From Motacilla alba alba (lineage: Eukaryota > Chordata > Aves > Passeriformes > Motacillidae), in assembly GCF_015832195.1 (NCBI RefSeq), contig NC_052018.1, positions 69,315,666 to 69,379,665 on the forward strand: DNA of 64,000 nt, read 5' to 3'. The notes beneath the pieces are model-generated. The model made no database searches and had not been told where the DNA came from. It saw only the letters and a list, made by a program, of their open reading frames with translations. Positions within the stretch are counted from its first letter, which is position 1, and each line of letters begins with the position of its first letter. Positions 22,801 to 37,800 of the stretch are shown here, in pieces. A program made the position numbers and the translations under genes.

Positions 22801-25800
22801 GTGCCTTGACTGTGTTGTAGACATTTACCTCTTGATTATGTATCATATCTCCATCCTCCCCAGTGCTTTCTACCTCACAGGGCAGACTGGGTGTAGTTCA
22901 CCATATCATAAAGGACTTATAAACAGGACTGTTGGCATTAGGTTTAGATCTCATGCCAAGAAACCTTATCAGTGATAGCGGAGATGAATACTTCATTGTG
23001 AATTGATGACTTGTGTGCTGCTGTCTGGAAAAGGGCAGGCAAATCTGTCCCATCTTTAGCTCAAGAGGAAGTCTTGTCTCTTTTACACATACATTAACTC
23101 ACTCTGAAGTACAGACTGCCTCTTCATTTAAAGGTTCCTGGTAATCAGTGAGGAAAAATCTTTCTCACTGACATGAGCTAAATGTCAGTTGTTTGCCATT
23201 CCAGCACAAGCAGCAGTAGTTGTTCAGAAAAGCTGACACTATCTCTGGGCAGCAGATCCTTGTGTTTTAGCTGAATAATGTGTTGCCAGTTCTCTTTTTC
23301 ATTGACACATTTATCTTCCAAGCTTGATTGTAGAGCAAATGACTCCTGGAATGCCATAATGCCTCCTAAAGAGAGGGACTTTAAAGACTTTGAAAACTGT
23401 TTCAGAAAGGGTTCTTTCTGAATTTGAGCTTCCTGATTGATTAATCTTGAGAGCCATAAATAAGTTGTTAAATAGTAACCAAGGAGTATGCTGTTCTTTG
23501 GATACTTCACATGAGCATATCAAATTGGATTTAGGAAGTGAAGAAATGGATGCCTTTTGCTTTCACCACAATAAAGAAAATTGGATAGATTCTTTGGGAA
23601 GCTGTCATTTGCTGTATGTTCTGTGGTTTCCTTTGAGTTGCCTTGCAGGTTGTTGAAACCAGCTACAGTACTGAGAGTTAGGCAATTCTGTACCTTTAAT
23701 CTGTAGTAGAAGGCACTAATATGTGCTGCTTTTCTGGGTGAAATTTGCCATCAGAATGGACAAGAATCTTATCTTCACCATTTTCTTACCTCTTATGGTT
23801 CAGTTAAATGATCTTTTGTAGAGCCAATTAAAAATTGACATTCTCATTTAATATCCCTTTTAAGGAAATATCAAATTCATTTTAGTATGAATGTTTTGTT
23901 TCAAGGACTGTGAAAGTACTGTGCTATTAGCCTGTGCTAATTTCCCATTTGGGGAAGTCTTACACCTTATGGCTTATATGTAAAGTACTAGATGTTTTAA
24001 AAGGGTGTTTTTCTCCCTGAGAACACATGCATGTCCAGTTTCTCTCTTTCATCCTGATAGTGTCGATCTTGGAAAGCTGAAAATAACCAAAGGCATCTTT
24101 TTAATAATGACAGTTATAAACTCTTGAATAGATACACTCACGGTAGAATCCTGTGGAGAGGTTTTCTGTGGCTTCTGTCCAGTTTTCCATTGCCTTTCTT
24201 TCCTAATGTAGAGGAGCTTGTAAACTTCTAGCTTTATTTAGGTTTTTGTGGGGGATTTTTTTGTTTGCTGAACAATGAAGAACACAATTCTTTTGAATGC
24301 TCATCTAGCGCGAAGACCACTTGTATAGCTTTCCCATAAGAGTGCAGTTAGCAATAGAGGATCTCTTTTTAATTCTTGACACCACCATAAGCCTTTTGAA
24401 ATAGTGCTGTAGAGGCACACAGTAATTTCCTTTTCTATAGCGATGTTGCATTTGAATGGTAAACGCATATTTTGTGGCTAGACATTAAAGCTGTATTAAT
24501 CTTTAAAGCAAGGGACAGGATACAGTAACTTCAGGTTACAACATTCAACTTAGTAATTTACTTCCTGCCCTTCTTTTCTTTTCTGTTTTTTTGTTGGTTT
24601 TTTGTTTGTTTGTTTGTTTGTTTTTCCCCAGTAACTGGCCTTAGGAGATCCTGGTTGGCAAGAACAGATATTTTGTCCTGATCTTGTCAGGAGTCATAGA
24701 GCACTGATCCAACAACTGTTGCTATTAACCACTGGAGAATAGGAAAGACTGGAAATGCGTTTTGAGACCTGAATGTTCATTTTGTTAGAAACTCTGCATT
24801 TAGGATTCTAATCTTGGGAGTAACCTTTTTTCAGTTCAGGGTAGGGATTGGTTTGCAACTCTAGACACGCAGAATGTTTGCTTCAGCATCTCCGTATATT
24901 ATTTCATCAGCAGTATCTGTTTCAGTCTAGGTTAAGGCCATTCCTTGTTCCCATTTTTCCTTTTAACATCCTTACAATGCTAAAGAATGAGGTCTCATGC
25001 CTGCCAGATCCAAGAAAATTGGGTGAGAAATTCTTTCTAGAGTAAATATTTATGGGCAAGGCCCCTAACAAGATTTAAATTACTTGTTTTTTCTAATCTC
25101 CTTTATGTCTTAGGTCTTCTGCTGTTTTTCCTTGTGTTGGTCCAGGCAAATGCATTTTTAAAAAGCAAATAATTTTGCTTACTCATCTAAACAGTTTTAA
25201 TTAAATTTCTTTTCTTTAGTGATACATATTGTGGTAGTACTTTACCCCTGGCATCTTGACCACAAAGCTGTCCATAGAAATAAACTACTCTTTCTTTTAA
25301 AATGTATCATTTATTTGTTTTATTAATTGACCTAAGGCTTAGTCTGGAAAAAACACACATACCCCCTCCCCTCCCCCCCCCCCCCCCCCCATCCAAAAAC
25401 CCCCAAAAGGAGGAAATTGAGTTTCTCTTTTAGAAAAGCATTGTTACTATCTTTGTTCCTAAGTGTTGAAGAACTTTCTGAGCTTTAAGCTGACAGACTT
25501 AAATTCCCTGCTTACATAACCATATTATTATAGAATAGTGGAATATAATCTTTAATTCTTCAAATGTTTTCCTTAGATGTGTTCCAAAAGTAAGTATTTT
25601 AGTGGATTAATTTTTAAAAAATACTTGAGAATCAAAGTTCAGCTTATGTATTTCCATTTTGTCTTTAAAAATAAGCAAAATTTGAGTTCAGCTGAAAAAG
25701 CTTGTCTTCCAGACCCGTGCACATCTGAAGCGGGCTGATGAATTGGATTAAAGGAAACATGAGGGGAAAATGGCTAAAAGTAATAAATATACCTACTAAA

Positions 25801-28800
25801 ATGAAATGAAACTTGGAATATGATTATACTTGCAAAAAAAAAAAGATGGTAAATAAGTATCTGAAACACTCTGTGTAGGGTGTTTCATAAGAAAAGAACT
25901 CAATTTAAACAAAAGGCAAACCAAAATTTTGACATCTTTAGCTGAATTCCCTGTAGCAGTTAAATTCAGAGTGAAATCAGCCTGATGAGCTTAAGTGGAA
26001 AAAAAAATCAAAGTAAGAAATGTTCCAGAACCATATACTGCTTCTAGAATAAGAGGATTTTCCCTAATACTAAGGAACTCACTGCTAAACTTAGAAAGAC
26101 CTTTCACAACACCTGTTCTTGAGGATTTCAGTAATTCATTTGCGTATTAAATATGACTTTTTTACAGTATTCAAAAGCAGCAAATAATTCCAAAGAATTG
26201 GAAGACTGTGAGCAAGCTAACAAGCTGGGAGCGGTTAACAGTACCTTAAGGTATGCTGTGATTTACATCAACAGTACAAAAATAGTAAGAAAGGAAGATT
26301 TTTTTTTTCTCTGTCTGGTGTGGTGGTTTTTGTTCTTAATCCTTCCCATTAGAAAGTAAATGGGAAATGATGCAAGAACATCTGAAGGTAGAGGTATTAA
26401 TGATAAGTAGACTTTTTTTGTTGTTTAAAATATTCTTTGATACTACTCAAAAGAGGTATCTTACAGCGTCAAGAGTCAGAAGAAATATGCAAATAAAACC
26501 ACCTTTTTTCTATTATGTTTTTCTCAACAGCTGTTCTGGATTAAGGGGTTTGGTCCTGCTTTGTCCTAATGTTGCACTGATTTGCCTATTTGTGATCATT
26601 CAGTGAACCAGATCAGGGAGTTGAGTTACTTTTGTTGTTGGTAAAGTTATATTGAACTTGGATCAGTTCCGTAATTTTGCTTATTGCATGGCACTGTCAA
26701 GGTTGGGTAGGAGGAATCCTTCAGGATGGTGCTGCCCCTAGGTACAAAAGTCTGTAGAACATCATGTAGAAAACATAGCACTCTACTGGATTCTTCACTT
26801 TTGAAAAACAGGAATAGAAAAATCAATTTTTTACTGTTAATGGAGGGATGTGGTGTCTTTGCCCACAGATTTCAGCAGTTCTACCTGGTAAAGATTTTGA
26901 AACTCTTTCTTGTGTGATGACAAAATGTCTGTTTCTGCCTGGTGTGTGGTGTTTTAGGGGAAATAAAAAATTGTTAATTCTGTTCCATTTCTTTAAGGCA
27001 AAAGAATGTGACATTGTAAATGGAGAGCTAGAGAAAATGCCTTTATGAGAGTAGGATAGAAAGTTGGAAGAGGAGAGGTAATGGATCCTGCAAGTGGAGG
27101 GCGAATTTTGCTTTGTAGGAAAATCTCCATGTTCGTTATCTAGCAGTGCATTATCCTCTTGGTTTTGAGTTGTTTTCCTTTGTAAGTTGTATTTCTTGTG
27201 GTTATCAAATGTTGTCTGTTGATAATTACCAGAGAATTTCCTCACCTAATGCCAAGTATAATGTCTCCTATTGGGATTTGGCAGAAGGTTAGAAGTTTAT
27301 CTTGTAGAATGGCCTCTGTTTGTAGCGTTGAGCCGGTTCTAATTTGATGAAACAGAATAGGTTGTTTTTTGTTATTTCAAGGCACTTCCCTGCACCCTGG
27401 AGCAGAGTTCCCAATCTTAACTTAGTTTACATTTTGCTGTCAGTAGTGTGGCATCAGTAGTTCTGTGCTGCACACAGTCACAGAAGGAAGGTTTTGGCAC
27501 TGCTTGTGTTTCATAGTGTGGGAGCTTCAAACTACTTGTCTCTCTAGTACAGTGCACCTTTGAAAATGCTAGAGTGAGTGGAATGCAATTATTATTAAAA
27601 TGGCATAGGACAAATCATATTCATAGAGTACTGTAGCTTAGAAGAGGGATTTAGACATCTAGTCTCCCATTAAAAAGTAAGGCTTTCATTCTAGCTTTCA
27701 TTGAAAGTACAGGTTATGAAAATAGGGTGATTCCTTCATCCCCCACTCTCAAAGTGACAGCTGCTAAAGTAATACTTTGAAATGTGTTGAAAATGTACTA
27801 TGAACACATTTTACCAAGCTCTTACTGAAGAAGAGAAGCCACTGCAGTTTGTTCAAATAATGGTGAAATCTTTGTCTCAACATCAAAGTTGGCTTTTGAA
27901 AGTATTTGATGCCTGCTTGAATCTCGTTGCAGTTAACAAGGAGTACCACTTCCAAGCTATATGTGGGTTATATTTCTTTCAGAAGCTCTTATTGACATTG
28001 TTTATTTAAAAATTTCAAATCAAACTTTTTTTTTCCCCTCAGTAACCAAAGTAAGGAGGCTTTCATTGACTGGGCAAGATACGATGATTCACAGGATCAT
28101 TTTTGTGAACTTGATGGTAAAATGTTTAAGCTTTTTCAGAGTGTTTGTTTTATTTGCTGTTTGATAACAAAATGCAAAAGATCATGTTTTCTGTACAAAT
28201 AGCAATTTTAAGAAGTTTTAATTTTGTCTCAAGTGACAGAAATGTGATAGTTCATATCATACACACAAAGTGTAAGTTTTTGCACTTTTACAAGGAGTGT
28301 TTGGTAGCCTACACAGTACACATTCACTGTTACCTCCTTTTAGTATGTGAAACAGGAGATATTTATGTAAATAAAAAAGATGGTAAATGGGAGGGGGCTA
28401 ACACTTCTTTAAAAAGCTTCTTACAAAAAAATTGAATTTAGCACAAATATAAGACAAATGGCTTGCAGCTGGTTGTTTCTTACTGCTATATTGTTTTGTT
28501 GCTATTTTACTGTGCTTGGATTGAGTTTGTTCCTCTTCCAGCCTTGCTATTTCCAAATGATTTCTGCATCCTTGTTTGAAAGGACTTTTTTATTGTTAAA
28601 ACATTAGGATATTAGATTGTCTTTACTCTCCTTCATGTATGTGAGTCTTTTTATTTGCTTGTAACATTCAAAGTTCAAAAGAGTATTTTTCAGATAAGTG
28701 TGAGAATTGCCAACTTCAGGATTGTCTACTGAAGTCCTTCTTAATAAATACCTTGGAAAGCTTCCTATGCTGGGAATATTTAGGATATAATGCTAGATGT

Positions 28801-31800
28801 TTTCATCTACCTTTAGGCTTGTGTTTGGTGTCACCTGAGAAAGTAGCAGCTGCAGTGGACTTAGCAGTGGACTTCTCTTTCAGCACTTCTGCTGTGTCTA
28901 ATCTGAATGCTTTCTATATGAGCTGTTTCTGTAACAGCTAATGAGCATTACTGTAGATCTGAACTGTTATGTGGAGTTACCTGCTGTTCTCTCTACTATC
29001 TTCAAGTTATCTGCATGCATGTTTTAGTAATACTGAGCTGTGAAAGGAATAGTTGAGGAGCATTTCTTTTAGAAATAATACTAACTTGAGTAGTTCCTAA
29101 TTCTACCTCCATCTCTCCTTATATCATGCCCTGCTGAAGGAAGCTGTCCCCAGCTGTGTTCTTCAGTGTGGTTTTTTTTTTTTTGCACTGGCTCTGGTGT
29201 GCATCTTTCTGCATGGTAAGCTGATTAGGCTTACCTAAATAGCGGGAAAGTAAATTGCCATCTCCCTGCCACCTCCCACGCTGTGTGAGGAACTGGCTTG
29301 TCGGGTGAGTTTATCATCTGGAGCAGGGAGAGTGAGAGAGAATAACTACTGGGAGTCGTGGGGAGGAAGCAGAAACCCTTGCTTTCTTCTCCTCTCTTCC
29401 TGTTGGGCTTAATCATAAACTAGATAAGGGAATTGATCTAGCTGAAAAAACTTAGTAACCCGGATCACCTTTCCAACTTTCCGTTGCATGGCTCGGCAGT
29501 GAACATAGACTCGGTTGTATGTGGATAATAAGAAGAAAAGTGGACCCTGAAGTGATCAGGGAGCATAGGAACTGCTTAGGTTAGCCACACTGTCAAATAA
29601 ATAAGTAAAGCTGTAATTTGACTTTCTCTCATTTGGCACTCATTGTTGTGTGTCTTGTATCAGTGTCCTTTCTTTGTTTTTGCTGCTGCTGCTGAAGCAA
29701 TGCTTAACTGCTCATGCAGAATCATCTATTTTTAGAGCAGTTTCACTCTCTGTTTCTGTGGGGCTTTTTGCTATCTGAGGAAGTACTACGTGGCACTTTT
29801 TGGCCTATTCCTATGAATAAGTCTCTGGACTTTCGGCTTGTCTTGTATGTGGGGTTTGTTTAAGCCTGAGTTGGTCTTGTCCTAGAATTTCAAAGAATGG
29901 TGAATTCCTCTTGCTTTTTACTGGTTGTAGCTTGAAACAATTTCTGTTTCTACTGTGTTTTTAAGCAGAGGGAGTCCTGTTTCACAATTTTCTTTGGATA
30001 AATTACCTGAAATTTGTAGTGAACTTCTGAGATGAGGGTATTGCTTGTTGAAAGACTGCTTGAGTAACATGCTTCTTGTTGTAACCGAGAGATTTGTTCT
30101 GCAATATGCTGAAAGTTTTGTACAGTTAAGCAATGTGATTCAGACTTTTCTGCCAGTATACAAGGGTATTCGGAGGAAAAATGGATTTAGCTAATAAATT
30201 TACACTATGTACCAGCTACAAGATGTACTACTTTGATCTTGTCTTTATAAAGAACCTACTGTTCTTAAAGCAGCCCCCTCAACCAAATACTAGCAGGCAA
30301 ACCCTAAATTTGGAGGCCATTTAAAATGAAATGCTGAAAATGAAAACATTTTGTGTCTTAGCCTAGGGTCAGGGAATACAGTGCATGTCAATTGTTTATG
30401 GTAGATTTAAAGAAGCCACATAGATGATCATCAAACATTATAGAAATTAGAGACACACAAGAGATTTTGGAATAGATTATGTGCTTTTGAGCTTTGTATT
30501 TAGTGTGTATATTGCTGCATTTTTACATACGTGGCACTTAAAATCCACCTGGAACAGAATAGTATTATATGAGACCTCTTGTTTATATTTAGTTCTGTGA
30601 GACTGGTTAAATCTTTTTCAATTGATCACTTAGCATATGAAACAAAATTTTTCCTATTTAGATGAGAGATCTCCAGATGCACAGTATGTGGATTTGCTGC
30701 TGAATCCAGAACGTTACACTGGATACAAGGGGCCTTCTGCTTGGAGAGTATGGAACAGCATTTATGAAGAAAACTGCTTCAAGTAATTGGGAGGGAGAGG
30801 AAGCCTATTTCTTGTACTTGTACCTCAGTTTAGCTAAAAACTGATCTTTGTGTTTTCTAACTTATTTTTTAGGCCTCGATCTGTCTATCGTCCTTTAAAT
30901 CCACTGGCGCCTAGTAGGGGTGGGTCTTGCCTGTTTTATTTTCCAATGCATTCTTTTAACACGGTGGCTGTTGCAGTACAAGGAATACAGATAGCAATCT
31001 TCAGTCTGTAGGTGTACTTTCTGCTTTTTTAATTTCCTCTGTAGAGGTAGCTGTACATTTTTAATATTTAGACTCAAGCTTGTGATGCTTTATTACATAC
31101 ATGCCTAATCTTATCCCTATTGATAGGCTTACTAATGTCAGGTAAGCTGATATGAAAACTAAATTGTGAGTCTCAAACTGTTTACAAAGTGTCACACTAG
31201 TTTTCCAATTTGAATGCACTTTTGAATTCTCATTTCTTTTTTCAAAAAGCATTTAATTTAGTCACTTCAGTTCATACTTATCCTGGTGTAATGTGGTTGT
31301 ACATTTTTCATCCATAGTGTGCAATGTATTGCAAGTATACAAATAATTGCATTATTTGAAGGACTGGACACTTAGGAAGAATCAGTTATGTGAAAAATTG
31401 TTTTAAAAAAGTCTTCTAATAACTTGGGATTTGTTTTCAAATTTAAGTCGAAAGCTATAACCTGGTGTTTCAAATGAATCAGCTTTCCTCTGTCAGTGTG
31501 TCATATTTCCCTTAATTTTAACTATTAGCCAATAGATTCAGTTAAAAAATCACCATCCACTAGAAAATCAAGATAGCTCAATATTTGTAATTACTAAAAG
31601 CTGATACTCACAAATAAAAAGAATTGTGAGAATTGTTTAATGCAGAGATCAGAATTTCAGGAAGGAACACTGGACTGATTGTTGAACAATGCAAACTAAA
31701 GACTATGGCTTCTTAACCATTTTTCTGAGGCTAAAGTACAGCTTTCAAGAATATGTGAATCAGCTGCTACTAAGATTTGAATTTCTTAGTGACTTTCATT

Positions 31801-34800
31801 ATTACAATGTGTCAAGTCTTGTGTGGTCTTGAGGAGCAAGAGTGGAGTGAAGGAAAGTAGCCTATTTTTTATAAATTAAATAATGTTTCTTGCACTTTTT
31901 GAGTGTTTGTATTAAAGTCTGGTTTTTTTTTTTTTACTGCTTTAGCGTGGAAATTATCTTTTTAATGCTTATGCATTTCTTTTTTTTTTTTTTTCCTTCT
32001 AAGGAGGAGATGATGGTAAGTCATCTTATTTTCCTTGACCTGCAGAAATGAAGTAAGCATTAGAGTTTTGGATTTTGGGTTTATTCACTTTACAGTTATC
32101 AAATTAGAGAGCAAGAAAGTTATATTTCTGTTATTGAATAAGAGAGCAGGAAAATTATGTTTTTTATGCAGATTATTGATCAGAAAATGTTTTTAATGGA
32201 CTCATACTATCATTTGGAGTAAGGGGAAGGAGTGGATAAGAGCAAAACACCACTCTCTTCTTGGTTCTTATTCTTGTAGCAGAGTATGTATTGTAATAAT
32301 GTTATTCGTTCTTCCAGGGCCCCATTGATACTGAGGTCAGATCCCTTAAAAGAAGAGGGACAATTTTTTGTGTATTTTCTTGAATTGGGAAGACTGGGAG
32401 AGAGCAGGGAGAAAGTATTTGATCTGCCTACAGTGAGGCAGGCTTAAAATTTTTCAGTCAACTGAAAACCCTCAGGCAAAAGATCTAAGTCTAAAGGAAA
32501 CCTTTAGGCAGATTAGGGTGAAGGCTGTCAGAATTGCACTCTGCCATCATGTTTTTCACCAGCAGTGCAAATAATCAAACTTGTGCTTTCATACACTGCT
32601 GAATGCCCTGACCAATAGCTTAGGCATGCTCATTCTTGTATTTCTCTTATTCTGTCCCCAACAGATTTAAACCAACCTTCAAGTGACCTGCTTCAGTGCC
32701 TATTCTCATTTTAATAGCTAAATTATTTAACTTCGTGTTAAATTAGATGGCAGCTGATGCTGTATGCATAGTAACATAAAGAGGCTGTAATGTGGAAAAT
32801 GAATATTCTTCATTTAACTATGTACTTTGTATTTACAGGAGAATCTTTCTACACGTGGCTAGAAGGTAAAGGCTCTTGGATGAGTTAATGTAGTGTTATA
32901 TTCACTAGAAAGAACACTGTAGCACTTTTTTCATCTCCTCAAATATTTTTCATAGTGTAGGCTTTTTTGTAAATTGTGCAGAGCTTTCAAGTGTTGTTCA
33001 AATATCTCTTACCTTGAGGGTCTTTAATTTGCTTTGACAGCATACTCCTTAAACATTTAAGTGTTTTATCTTTCATAAAGAGGGATTTCAGTTCATTGCC
33101 AGTTACTTTGAATTTTCTGGTTATTTTAGGCATTTCAGCAGAGGCATTATTAGTAGTAACATTGGTAAGCATTATTATTTGGAAACAGCTTTAAAGAACA
33201 TTAAAAATTTTGGTGGCTCTGTTCCCAGTTTATAATCTAAGTCTGTGTGTTCAGAAGGCAAAGGAGTTTTCTTTTTATTCATGTTGAAATGGAAATTATT
33301 ATTGCAGTAGTAGCAATCAAAATCCCATTTTGGGGGTGTGCAGAAAATTAAGTGAGTCAAATGTACTTAATTTTAAAATTAGTTCATTCTGCCTTTCTTA
33401 AGCCTTTGCTTGTCTGGTGGTATTGTAGGAAAGCATATAAATGCATTTACAAATGTAATGTCTAAGTGAGGACACATGTCAGCCTCACAGGTAGGCTTTG
33501 CCATCAGCTCTTCCTGCTTCCATTTGTGGTGATTGGAGTAGCAGGAAAGTTGCCCAAACATATTTTTGAGATGAGCAGACTCTTAAATTTCAAGTGCAGT
33601 CTCTAACTTTGGTTCTAATTGGAATTATAAGTAATTTCTGCATGTAAATTATATTCTGACATCTCAGTGCCGCTGTATTTCCATTTATGCTGTAGAAGTC
33701 TGTATTCATCAAGTCATATTTTCCATGGTTTTGTCCTGTGCATTTAAATTTTCAGTGAATTTGCAGTACAGCTATACAGAGGTATTTTTGCTGTTTTCCA
33801 GTGCTATAAGGTTTTCTGAGCCTTTTGGTGTTTTTCTTTAGGGCTGCTCCTCTAATTCAGTGGTAGCTCTAATTGTAATTAAGATGGGACACAGTATGTC
33901 TCTGATTTCCAGACTGTCAAAATTTAGCAGCAATTCAAATTTATTGCTCAAACAGTGTAGGCATCTTATTTTTGTATAGCAATTTATCTGTGCCAAGTGA
34001 ACAGATCCTGATATGACTGTGTTTAGTAGAACACTAAAATAGCAAGCAAGAAATGTCAAATGTCATTAATAGTATTACTTTATATAAAATATAGGAGGTA
34101 AACTTTTCCTATGATGGCTAGAAGGGCTTATTAACCATACTCAAGTGCTGTCATTATAATTCTTGAAAGTCAACAATGCAGACTTGCATCATTACAATGT
34201 CAGGGTATATTCATTTTAATAAATTATTTCCAGTATTTAGTTTGGTATCTGTTTGTCATTTTTCCTGGACAGGTCTGTGCCTTGAGAAAAGAGTGTTTTA
34301 TAAACTCATTTCTGGACTCCATGCTAGCATCAACTTGCATCTATGTGCAAATTACCTTCTTGAAGGTATGTCTAGGTAAAATTGCTGAATGGAATTCTAC
34401 AATATCTGTAGTATGTATTTTGTTTTTTCTGAAAATTGTTGGGGTATGCTTAGTTGATTTTATGTTCTAAATGTGTCTCTTTTACTACCTCTGCCCCACT
34501 TTTTCTTTCTCTGTGTAGAAACATGGGGGAAGCCCCGCTGGGGACCAAATGTGAAAGAGTTCACTCGCCGCTTTGACCCTGCTGAAACGAAAGGAGAGGG
34601 ACCAAGGAGGCTCAAGAACTTGTATTTCCTGTACTTGATAGAGCTGCGTGCTTTGTCAAAGGTTGCTCCGTACTTTGAGCGTGCCGTTGTTGACCTTTAC
34701 ACAGGCAATGGCCACGAGGATGCTGAATCTAAAGCTCTCTTACTAGATATCTTCAGGGATACCAAGTAAGGCATGAGGGTTTTTTATCAGTGGTTTGAAA

Positions 34801-37800
34801 TTTTTAGTTATATTTAGAAGTAAGAATAGGTGACTCCTTGATAGGATGGGACAGGAAGGAGAGCGGAATGATGAAATAAATTTTAAGTAATGGGAGAGAT
34901 CAAGGGGAATTTGTACATTTGATAGGACAGAGTAATAGTTTTGAGGTTTGAATATACTAATCTTTAAAAACAAACAAACAAAAAGCACTCAAAAAACCCC
35001 AAACAACTTAACACCCTGGGTTACTTCCTGTGTGTTGCTTTTTCTGATTCTTCAGTATAAGATGCACATGATTTATTTTGAAAAGGAAAGTAGTACATAC
35101 AGTCTTTTAATGGTCCACTGAGTAATCCAGCATTTATCACAGACTTAATCTCTGGTGGTTTGGGCATCCCCTCTACCTTCTATTTATTCCATAATGTTCT
35201 TAAATTCAGTTTCTTTGCTTTTCTTTTTGCTAGTTTTTGTGATTGGCACCATGTTGTGTGGTTTCATTGCTGTCCCTAACCGTGGTCTTGCTAGGTAATT
35301 GAGATGTAGCCAGGCAATGATCAGTTGGAAGGCAACATTAAGCCAATTTCAGTATTAATTTGAACAAAACTCTGAATAACAGATTTCAAGTTATAGTGAT
35401 TGCACAGTAAAACCAATACCACTGCGAATTTTTAAGGCCTAATCTGCAAGGACTAGGAACTCTGAAAAATATTTTACACTGGTGGCATCAGCTGCTTACC
35501 AAGCTTAATTGAAGACTGTAGTTTATGCTAGCATTTGTTTTGATTGCATTTTGTCTTTATTAGGTCCTTCCATATGCACTTTGATGAGAAGTCCATGTTT
35601 GCTGGAGATAAAAAAGGAGCCAAGTCACTAAAGGTAAAGTTAGTTTTCTGAATGACATCCAAAGTACCTATTTTGGAGTTAGGCTGTGTTACTTTGGAAA
35701 GCCCTTCTGCCTACCACAAACTCACTGCTGAGAGTAAGGTTTTCACCCTGCCTTTTCTAGAGCTGTATCTGAGGCCTTTTAATCAACTTCGTGGTAAGGT
35801 GCTGTCCTGATCCAAGCAGTCTGAATCTCTGGCTTTGTGCCTTGAGTCTGGCATCAGAACTGTGGTGGAGCAAATGAATATTACCAGGAAATGCAGTGGT
35901 GCTTATTTTTAAGTAGAGTAACTGTTTCATAATTATCTGGATCAAAAGAACCCACCCAGTCACGTTTGCTTTACAAAATGATGACTTATATAATAGAGCA
36001 CAATATACAGTATAGTCTCATAATATGATACTTAACGTTAGAAAACATAGTTCCTAGACATGGGAACCTGATGGTAATGCTGTACCTACCCATCAGCTTC
36101 CAGTGTTAACATGCCACTGGTGTAAATTGCAATTCTATAGTTGGAGTGGTGCTTGGTAATGAAGTTCTGTTTTAATATTTATTAACACAACACTTAATTC
36201 AGTAGTGGTTTGTAATGTCATCAGCATTACAAAAAATGCTATTAGGAAAGTGGCAGTGTTTTATCAGCCCAGTTAGTGTTTTTTGGACCTTTAGAAAATT
36301 GAGATCAGCTTATTAGTTCTGCACTGTGCTTGCTCCTACTCTGTCTGAAGTTGCACAGCAACAATCTACCCATAGTTCTGAACAGGAAATATCTTTCATG
36401 AATTGTAACTTGTTTGTCAAAAAGGTGGTTTGTTCAAAAGAGATTTGAATAATGAAAGAAAAATGGTCAGGGACAAAGATATAGTACTTATACCTCAGAA
36501 AATTTGGAGAAAGTTGGTAGGAAATCAGTGCACAGAATCCAGGCATTACCTGCATATTCTGTATGTTTGGAGGATATTTTTTAAGAATTAACTGCTAGAA
36601 GTGGCTTGGAAATCAGATTCTGGGTTTACATGGATCTTTGTAATGGCCTGACTACATAAAGCAATGGTTTTGTTCAGTTTTGGTTAGAGAATTGATATTC
36701 TAATGGTACTAGATTTCTAATGGTACTACATTCATTAATGTTCTCTTTTTGCAAAACTAAGATGTATGTTAGCTTAAGCTTTTTTATTTTGTTTTTAACT
36801 GCTAGGAAGAATTCAGATTGCATTTCAAGAACATCTCCCGCATAATGGACTGTGTTGGATGTGACAAATGCAGGCTGTGGGGCAAGCTGCAGGTACAGTT
36901 TATTTTGTGTAGGTCTGTGTGTTCTGGCAGGGGCAGGTCCCAAGATAAGCATCTATTTCATTTTGGCAGGACACCTCTTACCTTAGCATTCAGGCTTTCT
37001 GCACATGGTTGGTCCTTGGTATCCTTACCTATATATTAAAAATAGATATATGTTTAGTTTACCATTAAACATTTTAGTGTTTTTTTCAAATTGTTTATTT
37101 TGTTTAGTCAACAGCTGTGTAGTTTACTAAAAGGTGGAGTTTGTTTTCTAAAAGAGTTACTTTTAAAGCGGATGCTTCATGGTGAGCTATTACTAACAGT
37201 CAATATCTTACCTGTATTCAGTGATCAGAGGAGCCTTGTAGAATCACTTATGAGAAACCTTCCTGTAAACACAGCACTTACTTGTTAGGGAATCCAGTGT
37301 GATATTTAACGCCACTAATTGAGGTGTAAGAAAAAGAAGTAATTCAGAATTTAACAGTTTATGCAGAGGGCAGCAAAGGAATGCAAAGTTGCCCAGTAAA
37401 GCTGAAAGTTGAAAGCCAGTTTCATTTTCTTGGCTGCTACTATTTTTATTTTACTGACAACAGTATTTTAAACCTCAAGACTAATGTTACATCCGGACTG
37501 AGAAAAGTTATTTTGGAGTGCCTGCTGTATTATTCCACTGTGTTTCATTAAACTTATCAGAGTGCAATTTTCAAAGAGTTTGTAGCATCAAAAATCTGTT
37601 GGTCTCTGCTGAATTTCTGGAGTTCTGCTTATCCTGTCCTAGTTAATACTTCTGATCTATTGTTGTTGCTCCTCCTAACTAAGAACTAAAGAAGGCCACA
37701 TTTCCTGACCTATAAAATTCTCTTGCAGCCAGCTTCAACCACTTCTTGTCAAAATCCAGTGGTTGCTTAGTAGCCCAACTAAAAGTGAAAATAAGAAAAG

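Larger units (their letters stand above)
22021..26167 (+). other. ERO1B intron 4
   Basis: 4.1 kb, AT-rich, with a (TTTG)n run (24601-24623) and an 18-base C run (25373-25390). No coding or mobile element recognised. Confidence 0.7.
30920..34272 (+). other. ERO1B introns 8-10 around the two microexons
   Basis: AT-rich introns flanking the 12-nt and 27-nt exons. T runs of 11 to 17 bases at about 31922-31935 and 31979-31994 lie upstream of the 12-nt exon. No repeat family or gene recognised. Confidence 0.65.

Noticed and set aside
27625..27675. CR1-like minus-strand end in ERO1B intron 5
   Set aside because: Similarity is patchy and the order only roughly fits; left as a remark in the intron entry.
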